A program made the translations under genes and the position numbers. A stretch of DNA of 64,000 bases from Rhizodiscina lignyota. Lineage: Eukaryota; Ascomycota; Dothideomycetes; Aulographales; Rhizodiscinaceae. The notes beneath the pieces are model-generated. The model was given only the letters and a program-made list of their open reading frames with translations, did no database searches and was not told where the DNA came from. Where the stretch lies: NCBI GenBank assembly GCA_010015805.1, contig ML978121.1, positions 1,364,001 to 1,428,000 of the forward strand, given 5' to 3'. Shown piece after piece: positions 41,374 through 51,719 of this stretch; position 1 is the first letter of the stretch, and every line of letters begins with the position of its first letter.

Positions 41374-43685
41374 ATGGCGTCAGAAGCGCGCTTGAGCTCA
41401 TCACTCGCCGCGCACAACATGGACCACATAACACCTCCCGACCGCCCTCGCACGCGATCTTCTTTGCGACAACGAGCCCATCGCAGAGCTGTGTCGGATA
41501 CAATGGAAGACAGTCACACAGCCCTGCATCCAGAGCACGACACCGGTCGGAGTCGCTATCGGCGCGGCAGCTTCGACGATGATAAGAACGCAGACCCGAA
41601 GGACGGCCAGATTGCTATTTCCTCCACAAGCAAAGCTGCTGGAAAGATGGTCGCCCCTTTTCTCGCAAAGCATATACCTGAGCAGTACAACCCACTCGGT
41701 GGGAAGCACTCGCCCCCAATGACTCCCATCGACGGCCACACGAATACCAAATACTGCTATCGCCATCGACCCGACCTGAAGTGTCGGCGTCAAGCAAATG
41801 AACCGACGATGGATTCGTTGCAGCACGTAAGTACATGTCTTCTCCCTCTCAGCTAGAAATAGGTACATCTTATGCAGTACAGGACTTGAGTGCACTGTCA
41901 AAGCAAGACCAGCAAGGCATTACCCACGTCTGGTCACTCTTCTCTGCTGCTCCTAGCAAGCAGCGAGAGTTGATGCTCCAGGGCATACTTGCTCAGTGTT
42001 GCTTCCCCCAGCTGTCAATGATCTCGGCGTCTATCCGCGACCTCATCAAAATCGACTTCCTCTACGCCCTCCCTCCCGAACTCGGCTTCAAGATCCTCTG
42101 CTACCTCGATACCATCTCCCTCTGCAAAGCCGCCCAAGTCTCCAGGACCTGGCGAGCATTGGCCGACGATGATGTGGTATGGCATAAGATGTGTGAGCAA
42201 CATATTGACCGAAAGTGTACGAAGTGTGGTTGGGGTCTGCCGCTGTTGGAAAGGAAAAGGTTGCGAACAGAGAAGCGGCAGATGCAGCTACGAGCAGCAG
42301 GTCGTGGCCTCAACAACTGGTCTCCGAACATCACACCAGTACCCGAGTCTCTACCAGGCAGCCGTGAGTCCAGTGTTGGCCCATCAGTTGCTCCAACTGC
42401 AACCAAACGCACTTACCCTGGTGGCCTTCCGTCACCGGAGCTCACGAACAAACGTGTCTGTACCGAGTCCCTGCGTGCTGACACTCCCGACTCCTCTGGA
42501 GAGCGTAAGCGGCCCTGGAAGGAGGTCTACAAAGCCCGCTTCAAGGTCGGCACCAATTGGAAGTATGGTCGATGTCGCACACGCGTCTTCAAGGGACACA
42601 CCGATGGCGTAATGGCCCTCCAATTTGACGACAACATCCTTGCAACCGGCTCTTACGACAAGCACATCAGAATATGGAACATCAGAACTGGCGAGTGTTT
42701 GCGCATCCTGAAGGGTCACGAGAGCGGAATTAGATGTCTCCAGTTTGATTCTGACACGGGTGTCCTTATGAGTGGAGGACTAGACAAGACCATAAGAGTG
42801 TGGAACTGGCGCACTGGCGAGCTGTTGCGCACAATGACCGGCCACAGCGGCGGCATCATCTGTATCAATTTTGCACATGGCATCATTGCAAGTGGCAGCC
42901 AAGACCACACTGTGCGCGTCTACGATACCAAACGTCAGGAAACATATGTACTGAAGGACCACACCGACTGGGTCAACAGTGTCAAGTTGGATATACCCTC
43001 CCATACTATTCTCACTGCCTCGGACGACTGCACGGTGAAGCTCTGGGACCTCGAGAGCAAGCAGTGCATCCGCACTTTCGAAGGTCATGTCGGTCAGGTC
43101 CAGCAAGTTATCTGGATGGCCCCTGAATTCGAGCTGGATGAATGCGACCTTGCAGAACTTGCCTCCGCAGACGGACACGACACGGACACCGACGGCGACG
43201 ACGCCATGGTCAATGACGATCCAGACAACCCGTGGCATGATGACCAAGCGAGCGGATGCCACACTGCTAGTAACCCAATCACACCCCTCTTTCCCGGCTC
43301 AGACGCCCACTCTCGCAATCCTGATCGCCCCTCTCCACCGCGCTACATGCTCACCGGCGCCCTCGACTCCACCATCCGCCTGTGGGACGTCAGCACTGGC
43401 AAGTGTCTGCGCACCTTCTTCGGCCACTTGGAAGGCATCTGGGCGCTGGCAGCCGACACCCTGCGCGTGGTATCCGGGGCAGAGGACCGCATGGTCAAGG
43501 TGTGGGACCCGAAGACTGGCATGTGCGAGAGCACATTCGTGGGCCATGCCGCGCCGGTCACGTGCATTGGGCTCTCCGACTCGAGGCTGGTGTCAGGGAG
43601 TGAGGACTGTGACGTGAGGGTGCTGGAATTCGGTGAGCGGGAGGCGGAGGGGGCCGCGTTGGGGGATGAAATTGGTAGTGGATGA
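41374..43685 (+). CDS. sconB: SCF E3 ligase F-box/WD40 subunit SconB (Met30 orthologue)
   Basis: Two exons, 41374..41826 and 41883..43685 (751 aa; a start at 41419 is also possible). The N-terminal [15 protein letters not shown] motif is characteristic of SconB/Scon-2/Met30. The F-box is at about 205-255 ([16 protein letters not shown], then [20 protein letters not shown]), followed by [16 protein letters not shown], which is diagnostic. Seven WD40 repeats run from about 375 to 745, starting [31 protein letters not shown]. Between WD repeats 5 and 6 lies an acidic insert ([23 protein letters not shown]). SconB targets the bZIP activator of sulfur assimilation (MetR/Cys-3) when sulfur is ample, so it represses sulfate-uptake genes. 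The intron is 56 bp, phase 0. Confidence 0.93.
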
Positions 43686-44091
43686 GGGGAGCGATGTGAT
43701 TTGCTTTTCGGGATTTCGTTATGAAGGGAGTGATACCTTTGTGTGCACTTTGCATCTGCTTGCCGGTTCGAAGGATTCGTAGGATACCCACTGCGCTACT
43801 GCTCTTGGCGTACACGTGGGTGTCTTCACATACTCATGGAATACTCAAAATATTTTATCATATGCTGTTACAGTATGAAGTGCTTGGCTATGTCGTGAGT
43901 GACAAACATGTTGTCCGCAGACGGCAAGACACGGGGTAGGTATGATGTGTAGCCTCCGCATACAATCGAATACAGCCTCCATCTTGCTCTACAGCGAGTA
44001 AAGTGATCCTCAGACAACCTCCGTGCAGGATGCTTTATGCGCTTTTGTCTATGACTTTTTGAGTCGCTTGAATTATTCATGTCGTCGTGCC
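43686..44091. other. Convergent intergenic region between sconB and ZIP transporter
   Basis: About 400 bp between two stop codons. Nothing coding; both 3' UTRs are expected here. Confidence 0.5.
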
Positions 44092-45792
44092 TCATGCGAA
44101 GGCACCGACAATCGACATGCCAGCAGCTGGCGAAATTTTAGATTTGCACCGTACGCGGAGAACGTGTGAGCCACTCACCTCCCATAAGCACATATCCAAA
44201 CGCAAGCACCTTCCGCTTGTGCGTAAGCACGCGGTCTGATTCTTCCGACAGAAAGTCCTCATACAGCAGATCCACCAGCGCTGCGTAGATCAGGAGGCCG
44301 GAAGAGCTGCGTCAACGCCATCAGCGTCCACACCCTTTCCTTCGGGGGGAGAACAGCTCACATCGCATTGAACGTGCCCACCAAAATCAGCGCAAACGCA
44401 CTGCTTGGATCATAGCTGTTCCGCGTCACCAGCCCGATGAACTGCCCGAACGGCGCGGTCGTGCCGAACGCGAGCACCAGCGCCCACGGCCGCCACGCCT
44501 GCTTCCACGGCACTGCTGCGATGCGGCTGCCCAGGCCCAGGCCTTCGAACGTCTGGTGGAATAGGATGGCGATGAGGGGGACGGGAAAGCCGCGCGTCGT
44601 GATGGAGACGGTCATGCCGACGAATATGGAGTGGAAGAGAATGCCGCCCTCGAGCAGGGTGATGTTGAGCGCCATGCGCTTCGCGGTCGGGCTGTCGGGG
44701 TCGATGAGGTCTTTGTCATCGCTGGTGTCAAGGTGAGAGTGGGAGACCTGGTGCTCTGCGGTATCTGCATCGGCTGCGGTGTAAGAGGGCGCGGGAAGCG
44801 CGTGTCGCATCATGATGTACATCTCGTCGCGCTGGCGCACGTATTCTTCATAGAATGTGATGAACCATGGCGGCATCTCGGAAGGGACGTTACTCAGACG
44901 GAATGTGTCTTCCATCCTGTACTCGAGCTCTTGTTCTTGGCTGTTCCACTCTGTTAGTTTGAAAGTGTGTGGGAGGTGTTTGACGTGCATCTTAATTTGA
45001 GCCTTTTCTAAGTCGATCGAGTCCTGCTCCAAAGAGCTGCCTTGATGTGTCGACTGTTGACGACGTAGCTGAGTTGGAATCTGGGCAGGAACGCGCATAG
45101 TGTCATTGAGGCGATCTGCAGTAGCACCGCCGTGATCGTGGCCGCCAACTTTCGTATGAAGGTACATCTCAATAGCGAAGAGCGAGAAGAGCGATCCTAA
45201 TCCGATAACGCCCGGCATGGCTGGGTACCGTTTCGTGAAGAGATTCGGAAGACATGGGTCATTCAGAGATTGGAAGGCTGTCGGCAATAGCTATCCACCG
45301 TTAGGAGCAATATCACAGTCTTGGTTTGGATGCTCACATGGACAAATGCTGTCGCGATCAGGACGCCGGTACCGAAGTGCTTGCAGAAGAAGAAGATATT
45401 GGGAGGTATCCTCATCCACTTGATCTTCTTTGCAACAACGGGGAAGCCCGCACCTGTCCCTGGCATGAGGCTCTGAAGATATCATGTCTGTCGTGGATGG
45501 GGATATACCGAAGCAACTAGCAGCCATCACAAGAACTGTGTCGAATTAGAAATTGTCCACACTTTTGGATGAGTGTGAGAGTCTTACACAAGGCAACCAC
45601 ATGCAGCGATATATTATAGTTTGTCTGATCAGCACCTCTACCGCCACACTGCGGCTTGCCAGTGGATATCGCTGCTTCGACCCCCAGGATTGGGATGGCA
45701 TTGGATGCGCCAGCTGCTGGACTTCCACCATGAAACGTTTTGACGACAGCTTTTCGGTTAGAGACAATTGGAGTGCAGCTCCCACGCCGCTC
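44092..45792 (-). CDS. ZIP-family zinc transporter (5' end not resolved)
   Basis: Six joined exons on the minus strand: 45792..45588, 45535..45509, 45453..45338, 45290..44362, 44306..44179 and 44126..44092 (1440 nt, 480 codons with stop). Family signatures read across the joins: CGGRGADQTNYNISLHVVALF, AGFPVVAKKIKW, FFFCKHFGTGVLIATAFVHLLPTAF and MPGVIGLGSLFSLFAIEMYLHTK. TM4-5 carry the metal motifs EGGILFHSIFVG and ILFHQTFEGLGLGSR. The C-terminus is GLLIYAALVDLL, then GAAGMSIVGAFA. The loop between TM3 and TM4 is His-rich (GGHDHGG, HQVSHSHLD), as usual for zinc sensing. One exon is only 27 nt. The first listed exon has no Met and begins at a CTCTTAG acceptor, so at least one upstream exon is missing from this model, probably within 45800-46100. 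Confidence 0.86.
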
Positions 45793-47627
45793 CTAAGAGG
45801 TTTCCGCTGCTGACAGAGTGGTAGCCGGTCCAGCCGTCTGAAGCAGCAGAATGTATCAATACCGTCCTGCGGCAAAATCGTATTCCGGAAGAGAGCGAGA
45901 AAGAGTCAAGATTCACATCGAATTCCCAGATTTGGAGTTCAGGAGTTGTCTGCGCTTCTGGGCCCGCCTCAAGAGAGCATTACTAAGGAGGACGCTGAAA
46001 GGGCTGGCGACCATGTTATGGCAGTGATTGGTGTGAGTGCATTCTTTGTCTGATGGGATGAGGAATTCAAGTTCGCAACTCGTCGAATCGGCGGTAACAC
46101 CTTGATACGATATGGGCACAGTGATTGCGTAGAAGTAGTGACAAATACTGAAAGAAGATGAGAGGGGTTGTTGCTGGATATTACGGCTTCGCTGGCATTC
46201 GCCCGAGCGAACAACTGAAGATGGCAAGACGCAACTTGTACACCGTTGTAAAACGGTGCAGGGAGATGATAGAAAGGTGCTTGGTCTCCGCTACTTCTCT
46301 ACACCTCGAGATCTTGTAGTTGCCAGATCTTGGCTCTGCTCACCTGCAGCAGGACCACGTGCTGAGACATGATCAGGCTTGGGGCTAGACTCTTGGAGAG
46401 TATATGATAGATCCCTGGAAGATATGGGACGGTCCGAGCTCCTAGTGAGCATCAACGATTTCAGTTTCGATCTGAAAAAGCGTGCGGCAGCCATGAGTGC
46501 CAAGGGCGGGATATTACGAGAGGATAACGTCCGTAAAAGCCCCCAAGTCAACCGAGATCTGTCTAAAAATCTACGAACCCGACGACAAGAATCGGAGAAA
46601 ATCTTGCGGAGGTTGCAAAGTATGCGGAGTTAGTCCCTTGGCATCATGCTTGGTTTACCTGCCAAGAAGCCAAGGTTTGATGTGAATGGCAGGACGCTAG
46701 CGAGGGTTGATTTTAAAGGATGGCTTCTGAATGTGAGAGTCCTGTGCACAATACGGGGCGAGACAGTATGAGATAGTCCATTTCGAGGGGATAGAAAATC
46801 TTAATAATGCAATGGAAACAATTTTACAAGCGTGATCTTCACCCGAGACAGTAAGACCTGAGAAGATGCAGAGAAATCAAGATGCTACGCAGTAATGAGT
46901 CAAGGACGGTCAACGAAAATTGATCGTGCTCTTAGAAGAATAGAGAAGCAGGCCAAGTCCAGCTAGCCCCTGGGAGATCGTGTGAGAGACTATCCTACTG
47001 ACCTTTATCGTAGTAGTTCGTATGTCTACTGTGAATTCACAATCATGATTTCTATCAAGATCCTCATGAGAAACTCCATTCGAGATTGTGCTTGTTCGTG
47101 TACTGCTTCTTCATGGTTAGTCAGCTATCCTGGGGGGTGAATAGTCGCTTATTGTGAGGCAGGCTCGACCGTTAGTATTAGGTCGAACTCGGCGTACTCA
47201 TAGACGAACACCTGCCCCTGAAGCTTCCTTATAGTGTCAATCAGACGTTGTACCGGGAACTTGATGATATGATCAAATGATTTTGCTGATTTCGCTGACC
47301 TTTCTGGGCTGGAGGACGTTGAGCGCACATTTGTCTACGTCGGCTATGACGCGGAACACGACGTTGTTGAAGAATAGAGATCGATTCACAACAAAGAGAA
47401 GGGAACGCAAGTCTTCAAGGCACATTCCCAAGGGCGGGAGAAAGACTCTTTCCGCCAGCTGATCGAGTTGTTTCGGCCTTTGTCTTGCATTCTCGAAGGC
47501 AAGGAGACGCTTTCCGTTGCGCCGGTCAGAGTATGGACCAGCGCCAATAGCAGGAACCATCTCGATCCTTGATCTTGAAATGAATACGGTCCATATGTAG
47601 AGCCGCAAGACATCGTTTCCATCCGCA
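45793..47627. other. Gene-poor region between ZIP transporter and CCDC97-like gene
   Basis: About 1.8 kb. It probably includes the missing first exon(s) of the ZIP gene; a candidate ATG with a hydrophobic start (MVASPFSVLLSNALL) is at 46014 minus, but its donors do not give the right phase. Plus-strand frames at 46379-46685 and the minus frame at 47273-47794 show no motif; the latter overlaps CCDC97-like exon 2 in another frame and is mostly its shadow. Confidence 0.4.
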
Positions 47628-48308
47628 TCAGTAGTCTTGGATCCCTGTCTCGCCTCGAACGGCCCTACCATTCTCGACGGCCCAGCTAGGTTCCTCTCTG
47701 GCGAAGTACGCGTCTTGCCTGTCCCTCTCTTCTTGCAACCTGTCGTCCCACTCTTCATTGTCATCAACGCTAGGGTAATCGAAGTCGTGATCATCCCCTC
47801 GTACGAACCTCAGCTCCATCTCCCACTTCCACCTTGCCATACCCTCCTCTTTCGTTTGCGGGATTTCGTCGTTCTCCTCCGTAAGTATTTCTCCGTTCGG
47901 GCCGCGACGGTATTGGAAGATTGAGTTAGGATCAGGATGCGCGAGTGCGTCAAGCTTGGCTTCGGAACGCATGAGGTCTGCTTCGAGGATTCCTGTGTAT
48001 CCTTTCGCCCGTCCTTCTGCTTCGCGCTCGGCGGCAGTTTGGAACCTTCTAACCAGTCGATCGTAAAGGAGTGGATCTATGCAAGCAACCAGTAAATCCG
48101 TTATCATTAGTTACGCGTCAAGCTTTGTCTATGTACCTGCTAGCTCGAGGGAAGGTCCGAAATACTCGGGGTGTCTATCGAGGTATAGCTTCCTTCGATT
48201 CCTGACGCGGATCTTCCTCGCCCACTCGGGAGAGCCACGAGCAGGAGGTTGCGGTTCATCTATGTCCATGGTATCGAGCTGCCTCGGCTGGGTGGGGAAG
48301 AGCGGCAT
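47628..48308 (-). CDS. CCDC97-like (DUF2052) domain protein
   Basis: Two exons on the minus strand, 48308..48137 and 48076..47628 (621 nt, 206 aa). Exon 1 ends NRRKLYLDRHPEYFGPSLELA; the split codon makes Asp and exon 2 goes on as PLLYDRLVRRFQTAAEREAEGRAKGY. The C-terminal part has WKWEMELRFVRGDDHDFDYPSVDDNEEWDD and an EREDAYF-like acidic end, matching the CCDC97-like domain. The human protein is linked to the SF3B splicing complex; a splicing role here is inference from the family. The protein is small, acidic and helical, with no targeting signal. An open frame starting at 48107 is an artefact of reading into the intron. Confidence 0.85.
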
Positions 48309-49024
48309 TTTGCTGTGGAGGCAGGAATTATGGGAGACTCTGACTGAGGCGATTCTTAATGACGAAAGGGTCTTGGCGAGGTGGACTTAGTAATCTTATC
48401 TGATCTACCCTATCCTCAGACAGTTCGCATTTCTCACTCTTCATACCCACTTTCGCTCTTCTTGCTTGAGACTATGAGCGGGGCTTTATCCTGCCGTTTG
48501 GACGCACAGCTTATAATTCGCGTTACACAGACGAATAGAGCGAAGCGCCGCCTGAACTCGCAGCACAGCGCAGTTGCATCGAACATGTGCTGCACGAGTG
48601 AAGCCGCTCCTTTGGAATCCTCGATCCAAGAATGCCACCTCATTTGACCGCTTGTAATTTCCCATCTATCTATTACGGATACATTATTGTCTCGGGCGCA
48701 CAGAAACGATCCATCGGGAAAGCCATAAAGCGCCGGGTCGTCAACACTACACGAAGCCGTTGAGTTTGGGGGCCGGTCAAAAATCCTTCCACAATGACAG
48801 GGCTTGGAGCTCCAAGCAGGAGTCGGCATCGCATTTGTGCCAGATGCAGGGGAGCTCGGTGCATTTCAGATCTTAAGGCTCAAGCTAGGTCGCTACAGTT
48901 ATTAGGATCTCCCAATCTCCCGCCGGATTTGCTTTTCTTTTCTTTCACTTGTTGGTGGGACGTCCTCCATTTTCTTCATTCTGTTCTTCACTGTCGTTGA
49001 AGCGGTCACCCCATTCGATTTAAG
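48309..49024. other. Divergent intergenic region
   Basis: About 700 bp between the CCDC97-like gene and the Cys-rich membrane protein gene. No coding frame is supported; a pyrimidine-rich tract (about 48910-48990) lies just before the ATG at 49025. Confidence 0.45.
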
Positions 49025-50034
49025 ATGCGTTTGTTTGCCTCCATCCTTGCTTTATGTCTTGCCAAAGTTTGGGCTGCTTGCTACTTCCCAAATGGCGATC
49101 CTTCGCCCGCTGATGTTGCGTGTGATGCCGATGCAGTGGACTCATTTTGTTGTTTCCATGATCAGGCCTGCCTCTCGAACAAGCTATGTCTGGTCAACCC
49201 GACGGAAAGCGACCATACACAATACGTCTACGCCCGTGGAACATGCACAGATGCGAATTGGGCATCAGATGCGTGTCCTAGTTTTTGCTTAGGTGCGTTT
49301 CGCTGCCGGGTCTTCTCATCCACTGGCGAAGCTGATTGTGTTCTATAGACACCGTTACTGGCACGGGAAATCCAGTCTTCTCGTGTAACAGCACATCAAA
49401 CCACGACTTCTGCTGCAATAATGGCTGCTCGTGCGGTAATGGAAACGAAGTGTTGTCCGCAAGCTCCGCTCCTTACACCATCACCCTAATCGACGAGCCG
49501 TTCACCAACACGCACACCGTGACCGCATCATCCGGTAGTAGCGCATCATCTAGTGGTAGCACATCATCTGGCACGGCATCATCATCTGGCACAACATCAT
49601 CATCAAGCAGCAGAACGACTTCATCGTCGACCTCGAGCAGCAGCTCCAGCAACGGTGTGGCTATAGGAGTAGGTGTTGGAGTGGGCGTCGGTGGCGCCAT
49701 TTTGATCGTAGCTGCTGTATTCTGGTTTCTAACTTGGCGAAGGCGTCGTCAACGGAAAACGAAAGAAGCTCAACTCACAGCAGGAGCAGCAGCAGCAGCA
49801 GCACCGCCCTTCCAGCAACAGCAACATCCTCAATACCAAGGTCAGCATCGTCAAATGTCGGAAGCCTCCCAACCGCCGGGATATGGCCCCTACTCGGCGG
49901 TGTCGCCGCATTCGCAGGCGCCGGTCTGGGCGTTTAAGCAACAGCCAGACATGTCACAGCCTCCACCAGTACAAGAGATGGAAGCACACCAGGTTAATGA
50001 GTTACCGGCTGGGGAAGTTGCGCAGCAGAAGTAG
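49025..50034 (+). CDS. Cys-rich single-pass surface protein
   Basis: Two exons, 49025..49292 and 49349..50034 (954 nt, 317 aa). Residues 1-17 are a signal peptide (MRLFASILALCLAKVWA). The ectodomain has about sixteen cysteines, with CYFPNGDPSPADVAC, FCCFHDQACLSNKLC, TCTDANWASDACPSFC and, after the intron, FCCNNGCSCG. This pattern is common in fungal surface proteins of unknown ligand. A Ser/Thr-rich stalk (about 130-175) leads to a Gly/Val-rich transmembrane helix (GVAIGVGVGVGVGGAILIVAAVFWFL) with an RRRRQRK stop-transfer sequence, then a Gln/Ala/Pro-rich cytoplasmic tail. The 56-bp intron is phase 1. Likely a plasma-membrane sensor or adhesion protein; no enzymatic motif. Confidence 0.82.
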
Positions 50035-50371
50035 ATGTATGTACAAATATTGTCTCGTGTACAAGTAATGGCAGATACGCATTATCTCCTCTTTCCTCGC
50101 TTCAAGTAACAATCTAAAGAGGATAGCGCAGCCAGTCGCATTGCGGAACGTCGACGAAAGGTGTGCTTACAGTCGGCCAATCCATTCGCCTGAAAGCTAT
50201 CTAGCAGCTCCTTCCGACTATAGGCAACTCGGCTATAATGAGCTTTCGCCCCTTCTTCTTTGATGTTAACGTTAATAGCTTGAAAGTGAGGAGGACGCTG
50301 CAGCTGTACTGGAACAGGATCATCAAATCAGCTATGAAGACCTCTGCCAGATCCCAAGATGCACCGAGGCA
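50035..50371. other. Short intergenic region, likely holds a 5' exon of the next gene
   Basis: The frame of the next gene is open upstream to about 50279, where an AATAG acceptor-like site occurs (LESEEDAAAVLEQ follows). An upstream first exon is therefore likely, but was not identified. Confidence 0.4.
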
Positions 50372-51517
50372 ATGCTCACCGGATGGGGTTGCTACTGGCA
50401 CGGCATTCGGCGCGAGTCCAGTGACAGTAGCTATGTCGGGTCTTTTATGTCCAAGGTCAAGGGTATGTGCTCCCGTGCCCAAATCTACCAGAGCGTTCTT
50501 AATGGCACATGCCATCTAAAGCCTACCGCACATACTCTGGCTCTCCAGTCTCCACTTCTTGAGACATCATTCCGGGTCCTGGCTGTCTTCTCTCATGACA
50601 CTCACGGCGGCCTGGTGCGCATCCTGGAGACTGTTTTGATGATCTATCTTGATACAGTCGCACCACAAAAGACATTTCATCGGTTCAAGACTCGGGAAGC
50701 TCAGGAAGCGTACCAGCAGACCGTCAAGATGGTAAATATTGCACCGCGGCCCTGGTCTCCTCTCAATTCTGGTTGGCCCTTGGCCCTTGGCATCTCAAGC
50801 AACTCTTCAAACCAACAGCGCCGTCGTTGTATGAACAAGGATTGCAACGCAGGCCAATTCCTAGTTAATGGTAGGCGCACTGTCTGGGACACCGACTCTG
50901 GGAAAATCTGGGGAATCGGTACCTACCGCTGCCACGCCTGCTACACGTACTTCTGCCAGCACAAGACAGAGCGCTCTGCTGCGCTTGTTCAGAGCCTGAA
51001 CGAGCAACGAGCCAAGTGGGGTGGATACTCGACTGTCTGGCCAACCAGGCTCCCTCTCGCCGAGGCCACATGCTCCAATCCTGATTGCGATGGAAAGCCT
51101 GGTGAAGAGGTGTTCTTTGTTTTAGACAAGGATGGCCAGTATCGATGTGAGCATTGTGCTTGTTGCAATCAATACTGCACAAAGTGGTGGCTATCAGAGG
51201 CAGCACTCCACGGCAACATCACTCCATTCCGGTACAGCGACGAACACGACATCCGATATGCCACATGTGCATTCGATTGGGTTCAATATGGCGAGGATCG
51301 TCTGCCTGATTCTGTGTACCGGCAATTGGATCCACGCGAGAAGGCCTGCAGCAACGTTGATTGCTCCTCCGACTGGCGCGAGAAGCTACAACGTGGCAAA
51401 TATGTGTCGTTCCCACGCGGCCTCGATAACCAGTGTCGATGTGTAACTTGCCATTACTACTTGCTCCAACGCGGACCTGATTGGCCACAGGGTCTCTGGA
51501 AGCGGCGCCTCACTTGA
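50372..51517 (+). CDS. Protein with possible GIY-YIG-like domain and three Cys4 zinc units
   Basis: Open frame of 381 aa from the first ATG; coding may start further upstream. Residues 5-95 read GWGCYWHGIRRESSDSSYVGSF, then SRAQIYQSVLNGT and RILETVLMIYLDTV. The order of Tyr-Trp-x-Gly, YVGS, an Arg/Tyr helix and a Glu (E86) recalls GIY-YIG nucleases; this is a weak match by eye. Residues 153-360 hold three related units, each C-x4-C followed 19-28 residues later by C-x2-C: C153/C158/C187/C190, C234/C239/C259/C262 and C326/C331/C357/C360. Each unit has a C-[MS]-N-x-D-C start and a Y/C-R-C-x-x-C end, with Trp-rich spacers. The units look like GATA-type or treble-clef zinc fingers repeated in tandem. 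DNA binding is inferred. Confidence 0.65.
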   Translation: MLTGWGCYWHGIRRESSDSSYVGSFMSKVKGMCSRAQIYQSVLNGTCHLKPTAHTLALQSPLLETSFRVLAVFSHDTHGGLVRILETVLMIYLDTVAPQKTFHRFKTREAQEAYQQTVKMVNIAPRPWSPLNSGWPLALGISSNSSNQQRRRCMNKDCNAGQFLVNGRRTVWDTDSGKIWGIGTYRCHACYTYFCQHKTERSAALVQSLNEQRAKWGGYSTVWPTRLPLAEATCSNPDCDGKPGEEVFFVLDKDGQYRCEHCACCNQYCTKWWLSEAALHGNITPFRYSDEHDIRYATCAFDWVQYGEDRLPDSVYRQLDPREKACSNVDCSSDWREKLQRGKYVSFPRGLDNQCRCVTCHYYLLQRGPDWPQGLWKRRLT

Positions 51518-51719
51518 AATCTGGGGGCCGGACGGGATGGCGGCTGAAATGGACGGACCTCCACACTTACCCAAATCGACTGACATAAAAATGAAGGAAC
51601 TGGGAGAGCAGAGAGCTTGCGTTCCTGATACACATGCTGAATGAATTCTCGATATATGAGACTACCACTTTTCTTGCATTATTTCGCAATAGATTTTATA
51701 ATCTACATAAACGAATGCT

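Noticed and set aside
43087-43617. 176-aa plus-strand frame and several minus-strand frames in sconB
   Set aside because: They overlap WD40 repeats in the true frame and reflect its codon pattern only.
47273-47794. 173-aa minus-strand frame beside the CCDC97-like gene
   Set aside because: Its first third is a shadow of CCDC97-like exon 2; the rest has no motif or splice link.
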